Assembly: GCA_035268885.1 (NCBI GenBank)
Contig: DATFKA010000060.1
Coordinates: forward strand, 62,001 to 126,000
Length of the DNA: 64,000 nt
DNA from: DATFKA01 sp035268885
GTDB taxonomy: Bacteria > Bacteroidota > Bacteroidia > Chitinophagales > Saprospiraceae
Direction: 5' to 3'
A model generated the notes under the pieces. It was not told the origin of the DNA and searched no databases. It worked only from the letters and a program-made list of their open reading frames with translations. Of this stretch, positions 1-7,372 are shown piece after piece; position 1 is the stretch's first letter; every line of letters begins with the position of its first letter. The position numbers were made by a program, and so were the translations under genes.

Positions 1-733
1 CAAGTAAGGACTCCTGTAAGTTTCTTTCGTGTAGGGGATCCGGCAAAAACTGTAAAATGGCTTCCGGTTTCTTTCCTAAAAAAGCTTTTTGACTCAAGTC
101 AACATTACTCAACAAGAGTAAGGTGACTGAGCTGGGATCCAGTACTTTACCCCAGTGCTTTTCCTGATTCGTAAAACCTATACTGAAGTGATTAAGGACC
201 GGCGTCTGATTAAAAGATTCATCAAACTGAACCGTCCGACCCAGCGTTGGTATTCCTAAATTATTAAGGATATCCCCAGTTCCCTCAATACTATCCAGTA
301 TTGCTTTTTGCGCGGAAGCGCGGCCTACTTCCCCACAACGAAGGCCTGTGACGCCCATTTCCGGACGAACGCCTTTGACCATTAATTTCCGATGGGCACT
401 AGCCGCTAACAGGGCCGCTCCGTGTCGACGATGGAGTTGTAACAGAGGATGATTAGCCACCACGGAAGCAGAGCAATAGAGGTCATTATCGAGTTGTAAA
501 AAACGATGGCGACCATTAAAAACAATTTTTTTACCCTCCACTGGAATGGCCTGTTGAAGGTAGGTCGATTGAGAAAGGTAAAATCGAAGAGACCACGATT
601 TTGAAAATAGTAATAGCTCCGGCAAATTGGCCGGCCGACCTAATAGGGCCCCTATATCTCGCAGATCAGAAGGTTCCAGATCTAAGTGCGCAGCCCATTC
701 TTCGAGTGATTTTTCCTGTATATGATTATCCAA
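1..733 (-). CDS. PurL-like protein lacking the usual catalytic residues (partial, 3' end outside window)
   Basis: The visible 244 codons align by eye with the N-terminal part of phosphoribosylformylglycinamidine synthase (PurL), which aminates FGAR in purine synthesis. The pattern LGRPANLPELLLF matches the PurL LGREPN..EL..F segment, and GIPTLGRTVQFDESFN matches its GIPTVGGEVYFDESY segment. The catalytic positions are changed. The canonical WSEHCSY reads WSLRFYL, so the active-site His is Arg. ESHNHP reads VVANHP, and GAATGVGG reads GAALLAAS. This suggests a PurL paralogue that no longer catalyses the reaction. The start is taken as TTG at 733 because an in-frame TGA lies two codons upstream and no ATG is available. 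A well-placed promoter lies just upstream. The family assignment is fairly sure; the role is unknown. Confidence 0.72.
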   Translation of the reverse strand, partial: MDNHIQEKSLEEWAAHLDLEPSDLRDIGALLGRPANLPELLLFSKSWSLRFYLSQSTYLQQAIPVEGKKIVFNGRHRFLQLDNDLYCSASVVANHPLLQLHRRHGAALLAASAHRKLMVKGVRPEMGVTGLRCGEVGRASAQKAILDSIEGTGDILNNLGIPTLGRTVQFDESFNQTPVLNHFSIGFTNQEKHWGKVLDPSSVTLLLLSNVDLSQKAFLGKKPEAILQFLPDPLHERNLQESLL

Positions 734-750
734 GCATCAAGTATTTTATA

Positions 751-780
751 CAAAAATAAATGCTTAGCGCAAACTACAAA
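751..780 (-). promoter_or_regulatory. Bacteroidota-type promoter of the PurL-like gene
   Basis: Read on the minus strand, TTTG (777-780) and TATTTTTG (751-758) are separated by 18 bases, close to the Bacteroidota consensus TTTG-N19-TAnnTTTG. The -7 box ends about 17 bases before the TTG start, implying a very short leader. It lies in the 68-base gap after the oxidase subunit III gene. Confidence 0.6.
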
Positions 781-801
781 AAAATGGACCCTAAAATACC
801 A

Positions 802-1437
802 TTATTGTATCCAGGAATTCACATAAAAGAAAATAATCAGGTAAATCCACAGGGCATCCAGGAAATGCCAGTAGATGGTTAAGAGTCGTAATTTTAGCCG
901 CTTTTCCGGATCAGAGAAATAAACCAGAACGCTTACCGGCTCTTTCATCCGCTTACGTGCTTTGTATAGAAACATCCCCAGAAAGGGCAAACCACCGATG
1001 ACGTGGGCAAAGTGCAATCCGGAGATGACGTACAAATACCCGGCAGAATTATCGGTATTAATGAAAACTTTCTGTTGAAAGAGATCAGACCAACCAATAA
1101 ATTGCGCAATCATAAAGAGCAGCGACAATACCATGGTCGCGATTAGAGCTTGTTGGTATCGCTTGGTCTTATCGGCCAAATAGGCTCGTTTTGCCCAAAT
1201 CATCGTACCGCTACTCCCCAATAATATTAAAGTGTTGAATAAAAAGATGGGCGGCAGTTTTAAAGGCGGCATACCTTTTTCTACTCGAGTATAAACAAAA
1301 GAAACGGTCAGCGCCAGGAATAAGATACTCAATCCCAGCAATAGTAACATGAGCAATACATTGTGCGGATGGAAGGCAAAAGAGTTGTATTCACTATACT
1401 CTTTTTCTGAATTTTGCGACAAATTTGAATTATCCAT
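802..1437 (-). CDS. Cytochrome c oxidase subunit III-like membrane protein
   Basis: This 211-residue protein has five or so hydrophobic segments and the subunit III pattern LFNTLILLGSSGTM..AKRA, then SGLHFAHVIGG and a C-terminal YWHFLDALWIYLI, all typical of heme-copper oxidase subunit III. Subunit III sits in the inner membrane beside subunit I. No subunit I, II or IV gene of an aa3-type oxidase is present nearby, so it is a solitary copy. The ATG at 1437 is chosen because a longer reading upstream would be the wrong frame of the DUF2256 gene, whose stop overlaps this start by eight bases (ATGGATAA). The acidic residue often found in the third helix of the family is not evident. Confidence 0.85.
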   Translation of the reverse strand: MDNSNLSQNSEKEYSEYNSFAFHPHNVLLMLLLLGLSILFLALTVSFVYTRVEKGMPPLKLPPIFLFNTLILLGSSGTMIWAKRAYLADKTKRYQQALIATMVLSLLFMIAQFIGWSDLFQQKVFINTDNSAGYLYVISGLHFAHVIGGLPFLGMFLYKARKRMKEPVSVLVYFSDPEKRLKLRLLTIYWHFLDALWIYLIIFFYVNSWIQ

Positions 1438-1585
1438 TTTTATTAGCCTTATTTCTGCGGCAGCGTTCACTACAATAGACCACCTGATCCCAGTCTTTTT
1501 CCCACTTTTTACGCCAGCTAAAGGGACGCTCACAAACGGGACATATCTTATGAGGTAAGTCTTTTTTCTTTTTTTGTCTAGCCAC
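1430..1585 (-). CDS. DUF2256 small zinc-finger-like protein
   Basis: A 51-residue basic protein starts at GTG 1585, the only possible start after an in-frame TAA. It contains the DUF2256 pattern: a lysine-rich start, then LPHKICPVCERPFSWRKKW, then WDQVVYCSERCRRNK. The two CxxC/CxxxC pairs suggest metal binding. The function of DUF2256 is not known; it is widespread and often sits near photolyase or redox genes. Its stop codon overlaps the start of the subunit III gene, so the two are probably translationally coupled. The gene is easily missed because another frame is open across it. Confidence 0.85.
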   Translation of the reverse strand: MARQKKKKDLPHKICPVCERPFSWRKKWEKDWDQVVYCSERCRRNKANKNG

Positions 1586-1669
1586 GTCAATCGCTGATTA
1601 GTCTAGGTCTTTAAATGCTTATTGTGCAAAATTGTTTAACTCAGAAGTGTAAGTAAGTTGTAAAACTTT

Positions 1670-1704
1670 AGTTACCCAGACCAGCTGGTCTGGTCTGAGT
1701 AACT
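1670..1704. terminator. Strong hairpin between the TIM-barrel and DUF2256 genes
   Basis: An 18-base perfect palindrome CCAGACCAGCTGGTCTGG (1676-1693) is flanked by AGTTAC and GTAACT, which extend the stem. It lies 19 bases past the stop of the TIM-barrel gene. The minus strand continues with a modest T-rich stretch (AAAGTTTT), so it probably ends the apbE operon. The U-tract is weak. Confidence 0.5.
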
Positions 1705-1722
1705 TTCGGCGTTTTGTTATAA

Positions 1723-2640
1723 TCAAAAATCGTCAGATTGCCGGTAGGCTTCAATAACGGCCCGTTCGCCGGCTTCACCTTTACCTGAGTTGCCATGCTC
1801 CATACCCATGATACCCGTAAAACCTTTGTCATGAATGTGCTTAAATACATTCCGGTAATTGATTTCTCCGGTGGTGGGCTCTTTGCGGCCCGGATTATCC
1901 CCAATTTGGAAATAGGCGATTTCATCCCAGGAGGCATTAATATTTGGAATTAGATTCCCTTCGGTGATCTGCTGATGATAAATATCAAAGAGTATTTTAC
2001 AGGAAGGGCTATCCACGGCTTTACATATTTCGTAAGCCTGCGCCGATTTCGTCAGGAATAGCCCCGGGTGATCACGGAAATTCAGGGGCTCCAGGACCAT
2101 AACTAAATCGTTTGGCTCCAGAATAGCCGAGGCCTGCTTCAGGCTTTCTACTACATTGGCAGTCTGGTAGCCCATGTCTTTTCTCAGGTCGACAAAGCCG
2201 GGCACTACGGTCATCCAGGTGGCATTAACACGCTTGGCCACTTCTACTGATTCGCGGATATGCTCCAGAAATTCTTTACGCATATCGGGATCACCCCCCG
2301 CCAAATTAGGTTCGCGCCAGTAGATTTTATGGGCTACAAAGACCCCCATCTGCATATCGCGCCTGGCCATAGCCGCCGCCATTTTCTTCTGTAATTCGGG
2401 GCTACGGTCTTTCATGCCGTTATCTTCGAAAGCGGTAAAGCCCTGATCGGCCATAAAATTGAGCTGATCGATGGGATCTTTGCCTGCCAGGTTTTCGAAC
2501 ATCCCCAAATGTGGCGCATAGTTTAATTGAAAAGTGGTCATGGCTGCGTTTTTCTTCGATTTTGCCATGGCAGAAAAGCCTCCAGTCATCATAGCTCCTC
2601 CGGCCAAAGCAGATCGATTGATAAATTGTCTACGTTTCAT
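1723..2640 (-). CDS. Secreted hydroxypyruvate isomerase-like TIM-barrel protein
   Basis: The 305-residue product starts with a Tat-like signal (KRRQFINRSALAGGAMMTGG), then a xylose-isomerase-like TIM barrel. Family marks are LVMVLEPLNFRDHPG, LFDIYHQQITEGNL, YFQIGDNPGRKEPTTGEINY and IMGMEHGNS. The Glu, Asp, His and Glu in these segments are the expected metal ligands. The pattern is closest to hydroxypyruvate isomerase (Hyi), which interconverts hydroxypyruvate and tartronate semialdehyde, but Tat-exported relatives in Bacteroidota have unproven substrates. It lies four bases after apbE and is the last gene of the operon. Fold is sure; substrate is inferred. Confidence 0.85.
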   Translation of the reverse strand: MKRRQFINRSALAGGAMMTGGFSAMAKSKKNAAMTTFQLNYAPHLGMFENLAGKDPIDQLNFMADQGFTAFEDNGMKDRSPELQKKMAAAMARRDMQMGVFVAHKIYWREPNLAGGDPDMRKEFLEHIRESVEVAKRVNATWMTVVPGFVDLRKDMGYQTANVVESLKQASAILEPNDLVMVLEPLNFRDHPGLFLTKSAQAYEICKAVDSPSCKILFDIYHQQITEGNLIPNINASWDEIAYFQIGDNPGRKEPTTGEINYRNVFKHIHDKGFTGIMGMEHGNSGKGEAGERAVIEAYRQSDDF

Positions 2641-2644
2641 AAGT

Positions 2645-3601
2645 TTAATTTTGCAAGTAATATACCAAAACTCTTTCTTTTAGTTGAGCGATTAGGGTAC
2701 TAGCTTCTTTTCCATCGAGGATGCTAAAGACCGAGGCCCAGGCGTCGGCTTCCATGGCGGTAGGCGCCAATACCGTGACCGTCTTTTGACCTTCTACTCC
2801 GTAGCCCGTCCGGGGGTCAATCAGGTGACTGTATCGCCTGCCCTGATAAGACAGATAGCGATACTGCGCGCCGCTGCTGGCGATGGCGCCGCTGTTCATT
2901 TCTTTTATCTGACCGTTGGGCAGCTCAATTTCCCAGGCCTTCTTACCCGGCGGATGCCCCGACACCCGTATGTCTCCACCACCGTCGATCAGGTAATGGT
3001 TCAGACCATACTGCTCAAGTAAATCTGCCGCGTAATCAACGCTAGCGCCTTTCGCAATCCCCCCCAGATCGAGCCGCATTCCTTTCCTTTTCAGCCGCAA
3101 TTGACTATTTTCTAGCTGGATCCAGCGATAATTCACCCGCTTTTTTGCTTCTCTTATATCCTCCCTTTCGGGAAAAACCTGCCTGCGAAAAGCCCGGCGC
3201 CATAAACGGCTTAAGGGACCAATGCTGATATCAAAGGCCCCACCCGATCGACGAGCATAGATTTGTGCCTGGCTAATTACTTCTGCCAGCGGTTTAGGAA
3301 TGCTTACGGGCGCTAAATGGGCTTTTCGCACCACCTGGTTTAGCGTACTCTCCGGATCGTAATCACTAAATATTTGGTTCAGGCTATCCAGTAAGCTTTT
3401 TACTTGCCTGGATATTTTTTGCGCCCGCAGGCTATCCGCCTCTGGTAAATAGACTTTGACCTGCCAAAGGGTACCCATCTGCTGATACTTCAGATCCAGT
3501 AATTTACCCGTTAGTGCATCCGGTCCCTGGTCCTGACCATAAACGGAAAAGGACAAAAGGCAGCCCAATACCAGAAGTAAGAAGAACCTAAGAATCATCA
3601 C
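2645..3601 (-). CDS. apbE: FAD:protein FMN transferase (ApbE family)
   Basis: ApbE attaches FMN covalently to a Ser/Thr of exported flavoproteins, using FAD as donor. The 318-residue protein has an N-terminal signal or anchor (residues 1-22). It also has the family segments FSDYDPESTLN, GGAFDISIGPL, LDLGGIAKG, YLIDGGGDIRVSG, HLIDPRTGYGV and, near the C-terminus, EADAWASVFSI, where Asp/Ala residues bind Mg and FAD. Its start overlaps the preceding membrane-protein gene by 14 bases. No protein carrying an obvious flavinylation site is seen in the window, so its client is unknown. Confidence 0.92.
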   Translation of the reverse strand: MMILRFFLLLVLGCLLSFSVYGQDQGPDALTGKLLDLKYQQMGTLWQVKVYLPEADSLRAQKISRQVKSLLDSLNQIFSDYDPESTLNQVVRKAHLAPVSIPKPLAEVISQAQIYARRSGGAFDISIGPLSRLWRRAFRRQVFPEREDIREAKKRVNYRWIQLENSQLRLKRKGMRLDLGGIAKGASVDYAADLLEQYGLNHYLIDGGGDIRVSGHPPGKKAWEIELPNGQIKEMNSGAIASSGAQYRYLSYQGRRYSHLIDPRTGYGVEGQKTVTVLAPTAMEADAWASVFSILDGKEASTLIAQLKERVLVYYLQN

Positions 3602-4751
3602 AAGTACAAATCAAATTATCAGAATAAGACTGCTGCTCCAAACGATATCCTTTCGTATAGGGATATCCCCCACCCAGGCCCAGATTTTCGGATTGAATGG
3701 TGTAAACGCAATCAAAATTAATGACGCTTTCCCCAGCCGTCAGTCTATTAGGGTCGCAGTAGGGGTTTTGAGCCACCGAACAATGCGCTTTCGTTAAATT
3801 ACCAATGACTTGCTCTAACAGATATTTCAGATCTATTTCGTAAGTGGCGGCCAGCTCTTCGTCCACATCACTGGCAAAACGACCACTGGGTTCCCCCAAC
3901 CGGATAATTTGATCCCCTTCGAGAATAAATTTATCAATAAAGAAGGAGTGAATCGTCGCCACTATTTTGAAATCAGGATTGGTCGAAAAATCCAGATTTC
4001 TGAAAGCGGGAGTATAGATTTTATTTTCCTTATCAAAGTACTTGGGCGAAAGGGGCGTTTGCTTCGTATCTACCCAAATTTCGTTAATCAAGTATTCATA
4101 GCCATTCAGCACGTGTCCGCGGGGTGCAATGAAGGTATCTACTTTCGAAGATTTCATCCGTATATCCGCACTTTTAGCCAGGTAGTACAAGCCGGGTTTT
4201 TTGGTGCCTGGTAGCGGTAATTGGTATGGTTCATTCAGGGTCCAGGTCCCCTCGTAGGCACTCGCCGGACAGTAAGACTGTACTTCAGAAACATTTAGGT
4301 AGGGGGCATCAAAGTCTGCGTCGAAGGGTTGATCGAAGAAAGCGGTCAGTGGATGCCCATTTTGAGTAGTATCTACCCTTTCCCTTGAAGAAGTCGGGAA
4401 AAGGAAAGTGAACAAAACCAAAACTACTCCAAAAAGAAGTACACCAATTAAAAAGCCAAGTCCTATTTTAGGAATGTATTGCTTCTCTGCTTTGCCCGGA
4501 TCGGGCAAGGCCAGCACTTTTCCCTTTAGGGCTGCCGTAGCCGCCAGGCGCTCCACATTGCGGATAGCCCGGACGTACATACCCTCCGTTGCCGAACCGT
4601 AAATCAGCTGACTAAACAAGCTCGCACTGATGCATAAATCATGAGCGATATCGCCATATGTCGCCGTTCCAAAGCGAGAAATTTTTTTCTCCCAGCTACC
4701 GTAATGCTGCTCCAGTTTTTGGATAAACGTCTGATGTAACTGATCTACCAT
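3588..4751 (-). CDS. Unknown single-pass membrane protein with N-terminal helical domain
   Basis: I do not recognise this 387-residue protein. Residues 1-80 look helical and include a possible helix-turn-helix (YGDIAHDLCISASLFSQLIYG). A single membrane segment follows at about 94-118 (IGLGFLIGVLLFGVVLVLF), and the remaining 270 residues would lie outside the cytoplasm. The outer part holds several cysteines, including a C-terminal CTC. The layout of cytoplasmic helical domain, one membrane helix and an outer domain resembles RodZ or anti-sigma-type signalling proteins in topology only. It is first in the operon with apbE and the TIM-barrel gene and overlaps apbE, which suggests a shared envelope role. 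Confidence 0.8.
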   Translation of the reverse strand: MVDQLHQTFIQKLEQHYGSWEKKISRFGTATYGDIAHDLCISASLFSQLIYGSATEGMYVRAIRNVERLAATAALKGKVLALPDPGKAEKQYIPKIGLGFLIGVLLFGVVLVLFTFLFPTSSRERVDTTQNGHPLTAFFDQPFDADFDAPYLNVSEVQSYCPASAYEGTWTLNEPYQLPLPGTKKPGLYYLAKSADIRMKSSKVDTFIAPRGHVLNGYEYLINEIWVDTKQTPLSPKYFDKENKIYTPAFRNLDFSTNPDFKIVATIHSFFIDKFILEGDQIIRLGEPSGRFASDVDEELAATYEIDLKYLLEQVIGNLTKAHCSVAQNPYCDPNRLTAGESVINFDCVYTIQSENLGLGGGYPYTKGYRLEQQSYSDNLICTCDDS

Positions 4752-4894
4752 ACGCTAATTTAATCTGTAAAAAAGTATAAAAATCTATAAAAAAACCTAA
4801 TAGCCAAATAAAATATTTGCCCAGGCCAGACTTTCCTAATACCTTCCATTTTTCTCTTTCTAAAAGCACAAGTTAACAAAGGCCTTTGATAAAC

Positions 4895-5644
4895 ATGAAA
4901 CGTACCACAATAATTCTGCTCTTGAGTTTTGTCACATTGCTGGCGACCGCTCAATCTTCCCCGCCGAAGCGAATCTTGTTTGTAGGGAATAGTTATACTT
5001 ACTTTTGGAACCTACCCCAACAAGTGAACGCAATGGCGGAGGCCAAAGACGTTCCGCTGAAAGCATACCAATCGACCGCCGGGGGGGTAAACCTGGGCCA
5101 ACATTGGCGGGGGGAGAAAAATCTTAACTCCCGGGAAATTATCCAGGAAAAAGAATTTAATGCTATTATCATCCAGGATCACAGTATGCGCTCCATTGAA
5201 GCGCCCGACAGCCTCATGTTCTTCGGAAAGCGCATGGCAAAACTCATTACCGCTAGAGGTGCCCAGCCCTATTTGTACATGACCTGGTCGCGCATCTGGG
5301 ATCCCTATATGCAGGCGCCCATTCAAGCCGCTTACGAAAGCCTGGGCGAAGCTACCGGAGCTATAGTGGTACCCGTGGGGCTAGCCTGGGAAAAAGCACG
5401 CCAATTAAGGCCTGAGCTTCCTCTTTACGACGCCGATGGTAGCCACCCCTCCTCACTGGGTAGCTACCTGACGGCCTGTGTCTTTTTCAGCACCCTGAGT
5501 GGAGAATCACCGATTGGCTTACCGCACCGACTGATCACTACCGATAAAGATGGTGAGAAATTATACCTCAATATTCAGTCCGAAGAAGATGCGCTTTTTT
5601 GTCAGAAAGTAGCGGCGGATATTATCAAGACCTATAGTAATTAA
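4895..5644 (+). CDS. Secreted SGNH/GDSL-type hydrolase
   Basis: A signal peptide (KRTTIILLLSFVTLLATAQS) leads into an SGNH fold. Block I reads FVGNSYT, with Asn in place of the usual Asp of GDS. The C-terminal catalytic Asp-His pair is in DGSHPSSLGSYL. Such enzymes are esterases or carbohydrate deacetylases acting in the periplasm or outside. The ATG at 4895 is preferred to a TTG three codons earlier, as it gives a standard signal peptide. The following transporter gene begins four bases after the stop, so they form an operon. The substrate is not evident. Confidence 0.85.
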   Translation: MKRTTIILLLSFVTLLATAQSSPPKRILFVGNSYTYFWNLPQQVNAMAEAKDVPLKAYQSTAGGVNLGQHWRGEKNLNSREIIQEKEFNAIIIQDHSMRSIEAPDSLMFFGKRMAKLITARGAQPYLYMTWSRIWDPYMQAPIQAAYESLGEATGAIVVPVGLAWEKARQLRPELPLYDADGSHPSSLGSYLTACVFFSTLSGESPIGLPHRLITTDKDGEKLYLNIQSEEDALFCQKVAADIIKTYSN

Positions 5645-5648
5645 ATGT

Positions 5649-7130
5649 ATGAGTATAAGGGGTAACAGCAATAAACAGAAGATCGGCTTAGTCCTAGGCC
5701 CCGTACTTTTTGTGCTAGCACTGCTATTTTTTCATCCAGAGGGCTTATCCAAAGCTGCCATTGGAGTGCTGGCCAGTACACTGTGGATTGCGACCTGGTG
5801 GATATTAGAAGTTATCCCCATTGCCGTAACCGCCTTACTACCCATTATTCTTTTTCCCTTGACGGGCGCATTGGGGGTGAGTGAGACGACCTCTTCTTTC
5901 GGACACCGCTATATTTTCTTATACATCGGTGGTTTTATTATCGCCATTGCCATTGAACGCTGGAACCTGCACCGACGCATCGCGTTGAATATTATCAACC
6001 TGATCGGTACCAATGTCAAAAGTATTATCCTGGGCTTTATGGTGGCTACGGCCTTCTTGTCTATGTGGATTTCCAATACCGCCACCTCGGTAATGATGCT
6101 TCCCATTGGAGTAGCGATCATCCGGCAATTGAAAGACAACCCGGCTACCCAAAAAGATGAAAATGCTATTTTTGGTAAGGCACTTATGCTGGCGATTGCC
6201 TACAGTGCTTCCATCGGCGGCGTGGCTACCCTGATTGGAACCCCACCCAACCTCGTCCTGGCAAGCATTGTTCAAGAGCTTTACGGTATCGAAATCACTT
6301 TTTCGAAATGGTTCATTTTTGGTCTTCCCATTTCGATTTTATTACTGTTTATCTGTTGGAAATACCTAACCAATTATGCTTTTAGCTTCAAGCAAAAAAG
6401 TTTTCCCGGAGGGCGGGCCGAAATCAATAAACAATTAGCTCAGTTGGGTAAGATTAGCCACGAAGAATGGCTCATTTTGATTGTCTTTATTGCTACTGCA
6501 GTGGCCTGGATCAGTCGCTCTTTCTTAATTAATCCTTTTTTCCCGGCTGTAGATGATACAATTATTGCAATAATTGCAGCCTTTGTCCTATTCCTACTTC
6601 CGGCTCGCAATGAAAAGCGCCCACTAATTACCTGGAAAGAAGCCGTAGAACTTCCCTGGGGTATTCTGCTCTTATTTGGGGGTGGACTGGCGCTGGCCGA
6701 AGGGTTTAAACAAACGGGCTTGGCCGTCTGGATCGGAGAACAGATGACCAGCCTGGCGGGCTTTCCCTTATTTGTATTAATTCTGGTGTTAATTGCTTCG
6801 GTCAATTTTCTGACGGAGATCACTTCTAATTTGGCTACTACCGCGATGTTACTTCCCATATTGGCACCATTAGCCCTGGCCATCGGTGTACATCCTTATT
6901 TGTTGATGGTAGCCGCCACAGTTGCGGCCTCCTGTGCCTTTATGCTACCCGTAGCTACGCCACCTAACGCCGTCGTATTTGGTTCCGGTTTTTTGAGTAT
7001 TCCGGACATGGTACGAGCGGGTATCTGGCTAAATTTAATTTCCATTTTCTTATTAAGTCTGATTACCTACTTCCTGCTTCCGGTACTTTGGTCTTTCGAC
7101 CCCAATGCTTTTCCGGATGCCTTTCGCTAA
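5649..7130 (+). CDS. DASS (SLC13) family sodium/anion symporter
   Basis: This 493-residue polytopic protein matches the divalent anion:sodium symporter family, which imports dicarboxylates, citrate or sulfate. The family's paired Ser-Asn motifs are visible in WISNTATSVMMLP and in TEITSNLATTAMLLP. The two loop motifs IGTPPNLVLA and VATPPNAVVFG also match. About twelve hydrophobic segments are present. It is in an operon with the SGNH hydrolase and precedes the SusC/SusD pair, but whether these serve one uptake path cannot be told. The exact anion cannot be predicted. Confidence 0.9.
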   Translation: MSIRGNSNKQKIGLVLGPVLFVLALLFFHPEGLSKAAIGVLASTLWIATWWILEVIPIAVTALLPIILFPLTGALGVSETTSSFGHRYIFLYIGGFIIAIAIERWNLHRRIALNIINLIGTNVKSIILGFMVATAFLSMWISNTATSVMMLPIGVAIIRQLKDNPATQKDENAIFGKALMLAIAYSASIGGVATLIGTPPNLVLASIVQELYGIEITFSKWFIFGLPISILLLFICWKYLTNYAFSFKQKSFPGGRAEINKQLAQLGKISHEEWLILIVFIATAVAWISRSFLINPFFPAVDDTIIAIIAAFVLFLLPARNEKRPLITWKEAVELPWGILLLFGGGLALAEGFKQTGLAVWIGEQMTSLAGFPLFVLILVLIASVNFLTEITSNLATTAMLLPILAPLALAIGVHPYLLMVAATVAASCAFMLPVATPPNAVVFGSGFLSIPDMVRAGIWLNLISIFLLSLITYFLLPVLWSFDPNAFPDAFR

Positions 7131-7312
7131 GTTTCATCTAAAGAGTCTTGGCCTTCGTAGACAATCAATTTGAAAAGAGAAAATAAAATAGACATGTACA
7201 AAAAAAACGTTTACTTTCCCCTTAGTGGATATAGAAATGGCTTCTTTTTAACCTTGCCTACACATCTTTACCAGATTACGCACATCAAATATAACGCACA
7301 ACAAGAATCATT

Positions 7313-7338
7313 ACACTATTGGTTAGGTCCAATAGTGT
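7313..7338 (+). promoter_or_regulatory. Leader hairpin upstream of the susC-like gene, possible attenuator
   Basis: A perfect 10-base-pair stem, ACACTATTGG and CCAATAGTGT with loop TTAGGT, ends 34 bases before the ATG. The stem is followed by CCACTTTACTTTTTT, a U-rich tract placed much as in an intrinsic terminator. The 242-base gap 7131-7372 holds no gene; a short open frame there has no support. Confidence 0.5.
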
Positions 7339-7372
7339 CCACTTTACTTTTTTAATTAAACCAATCTATATT

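Noticed and set aside
7170..7355. A short open frame in the susC leader
   Set aside because: It overlaps the leader hairpin, has no recognisable product and no conserved features.
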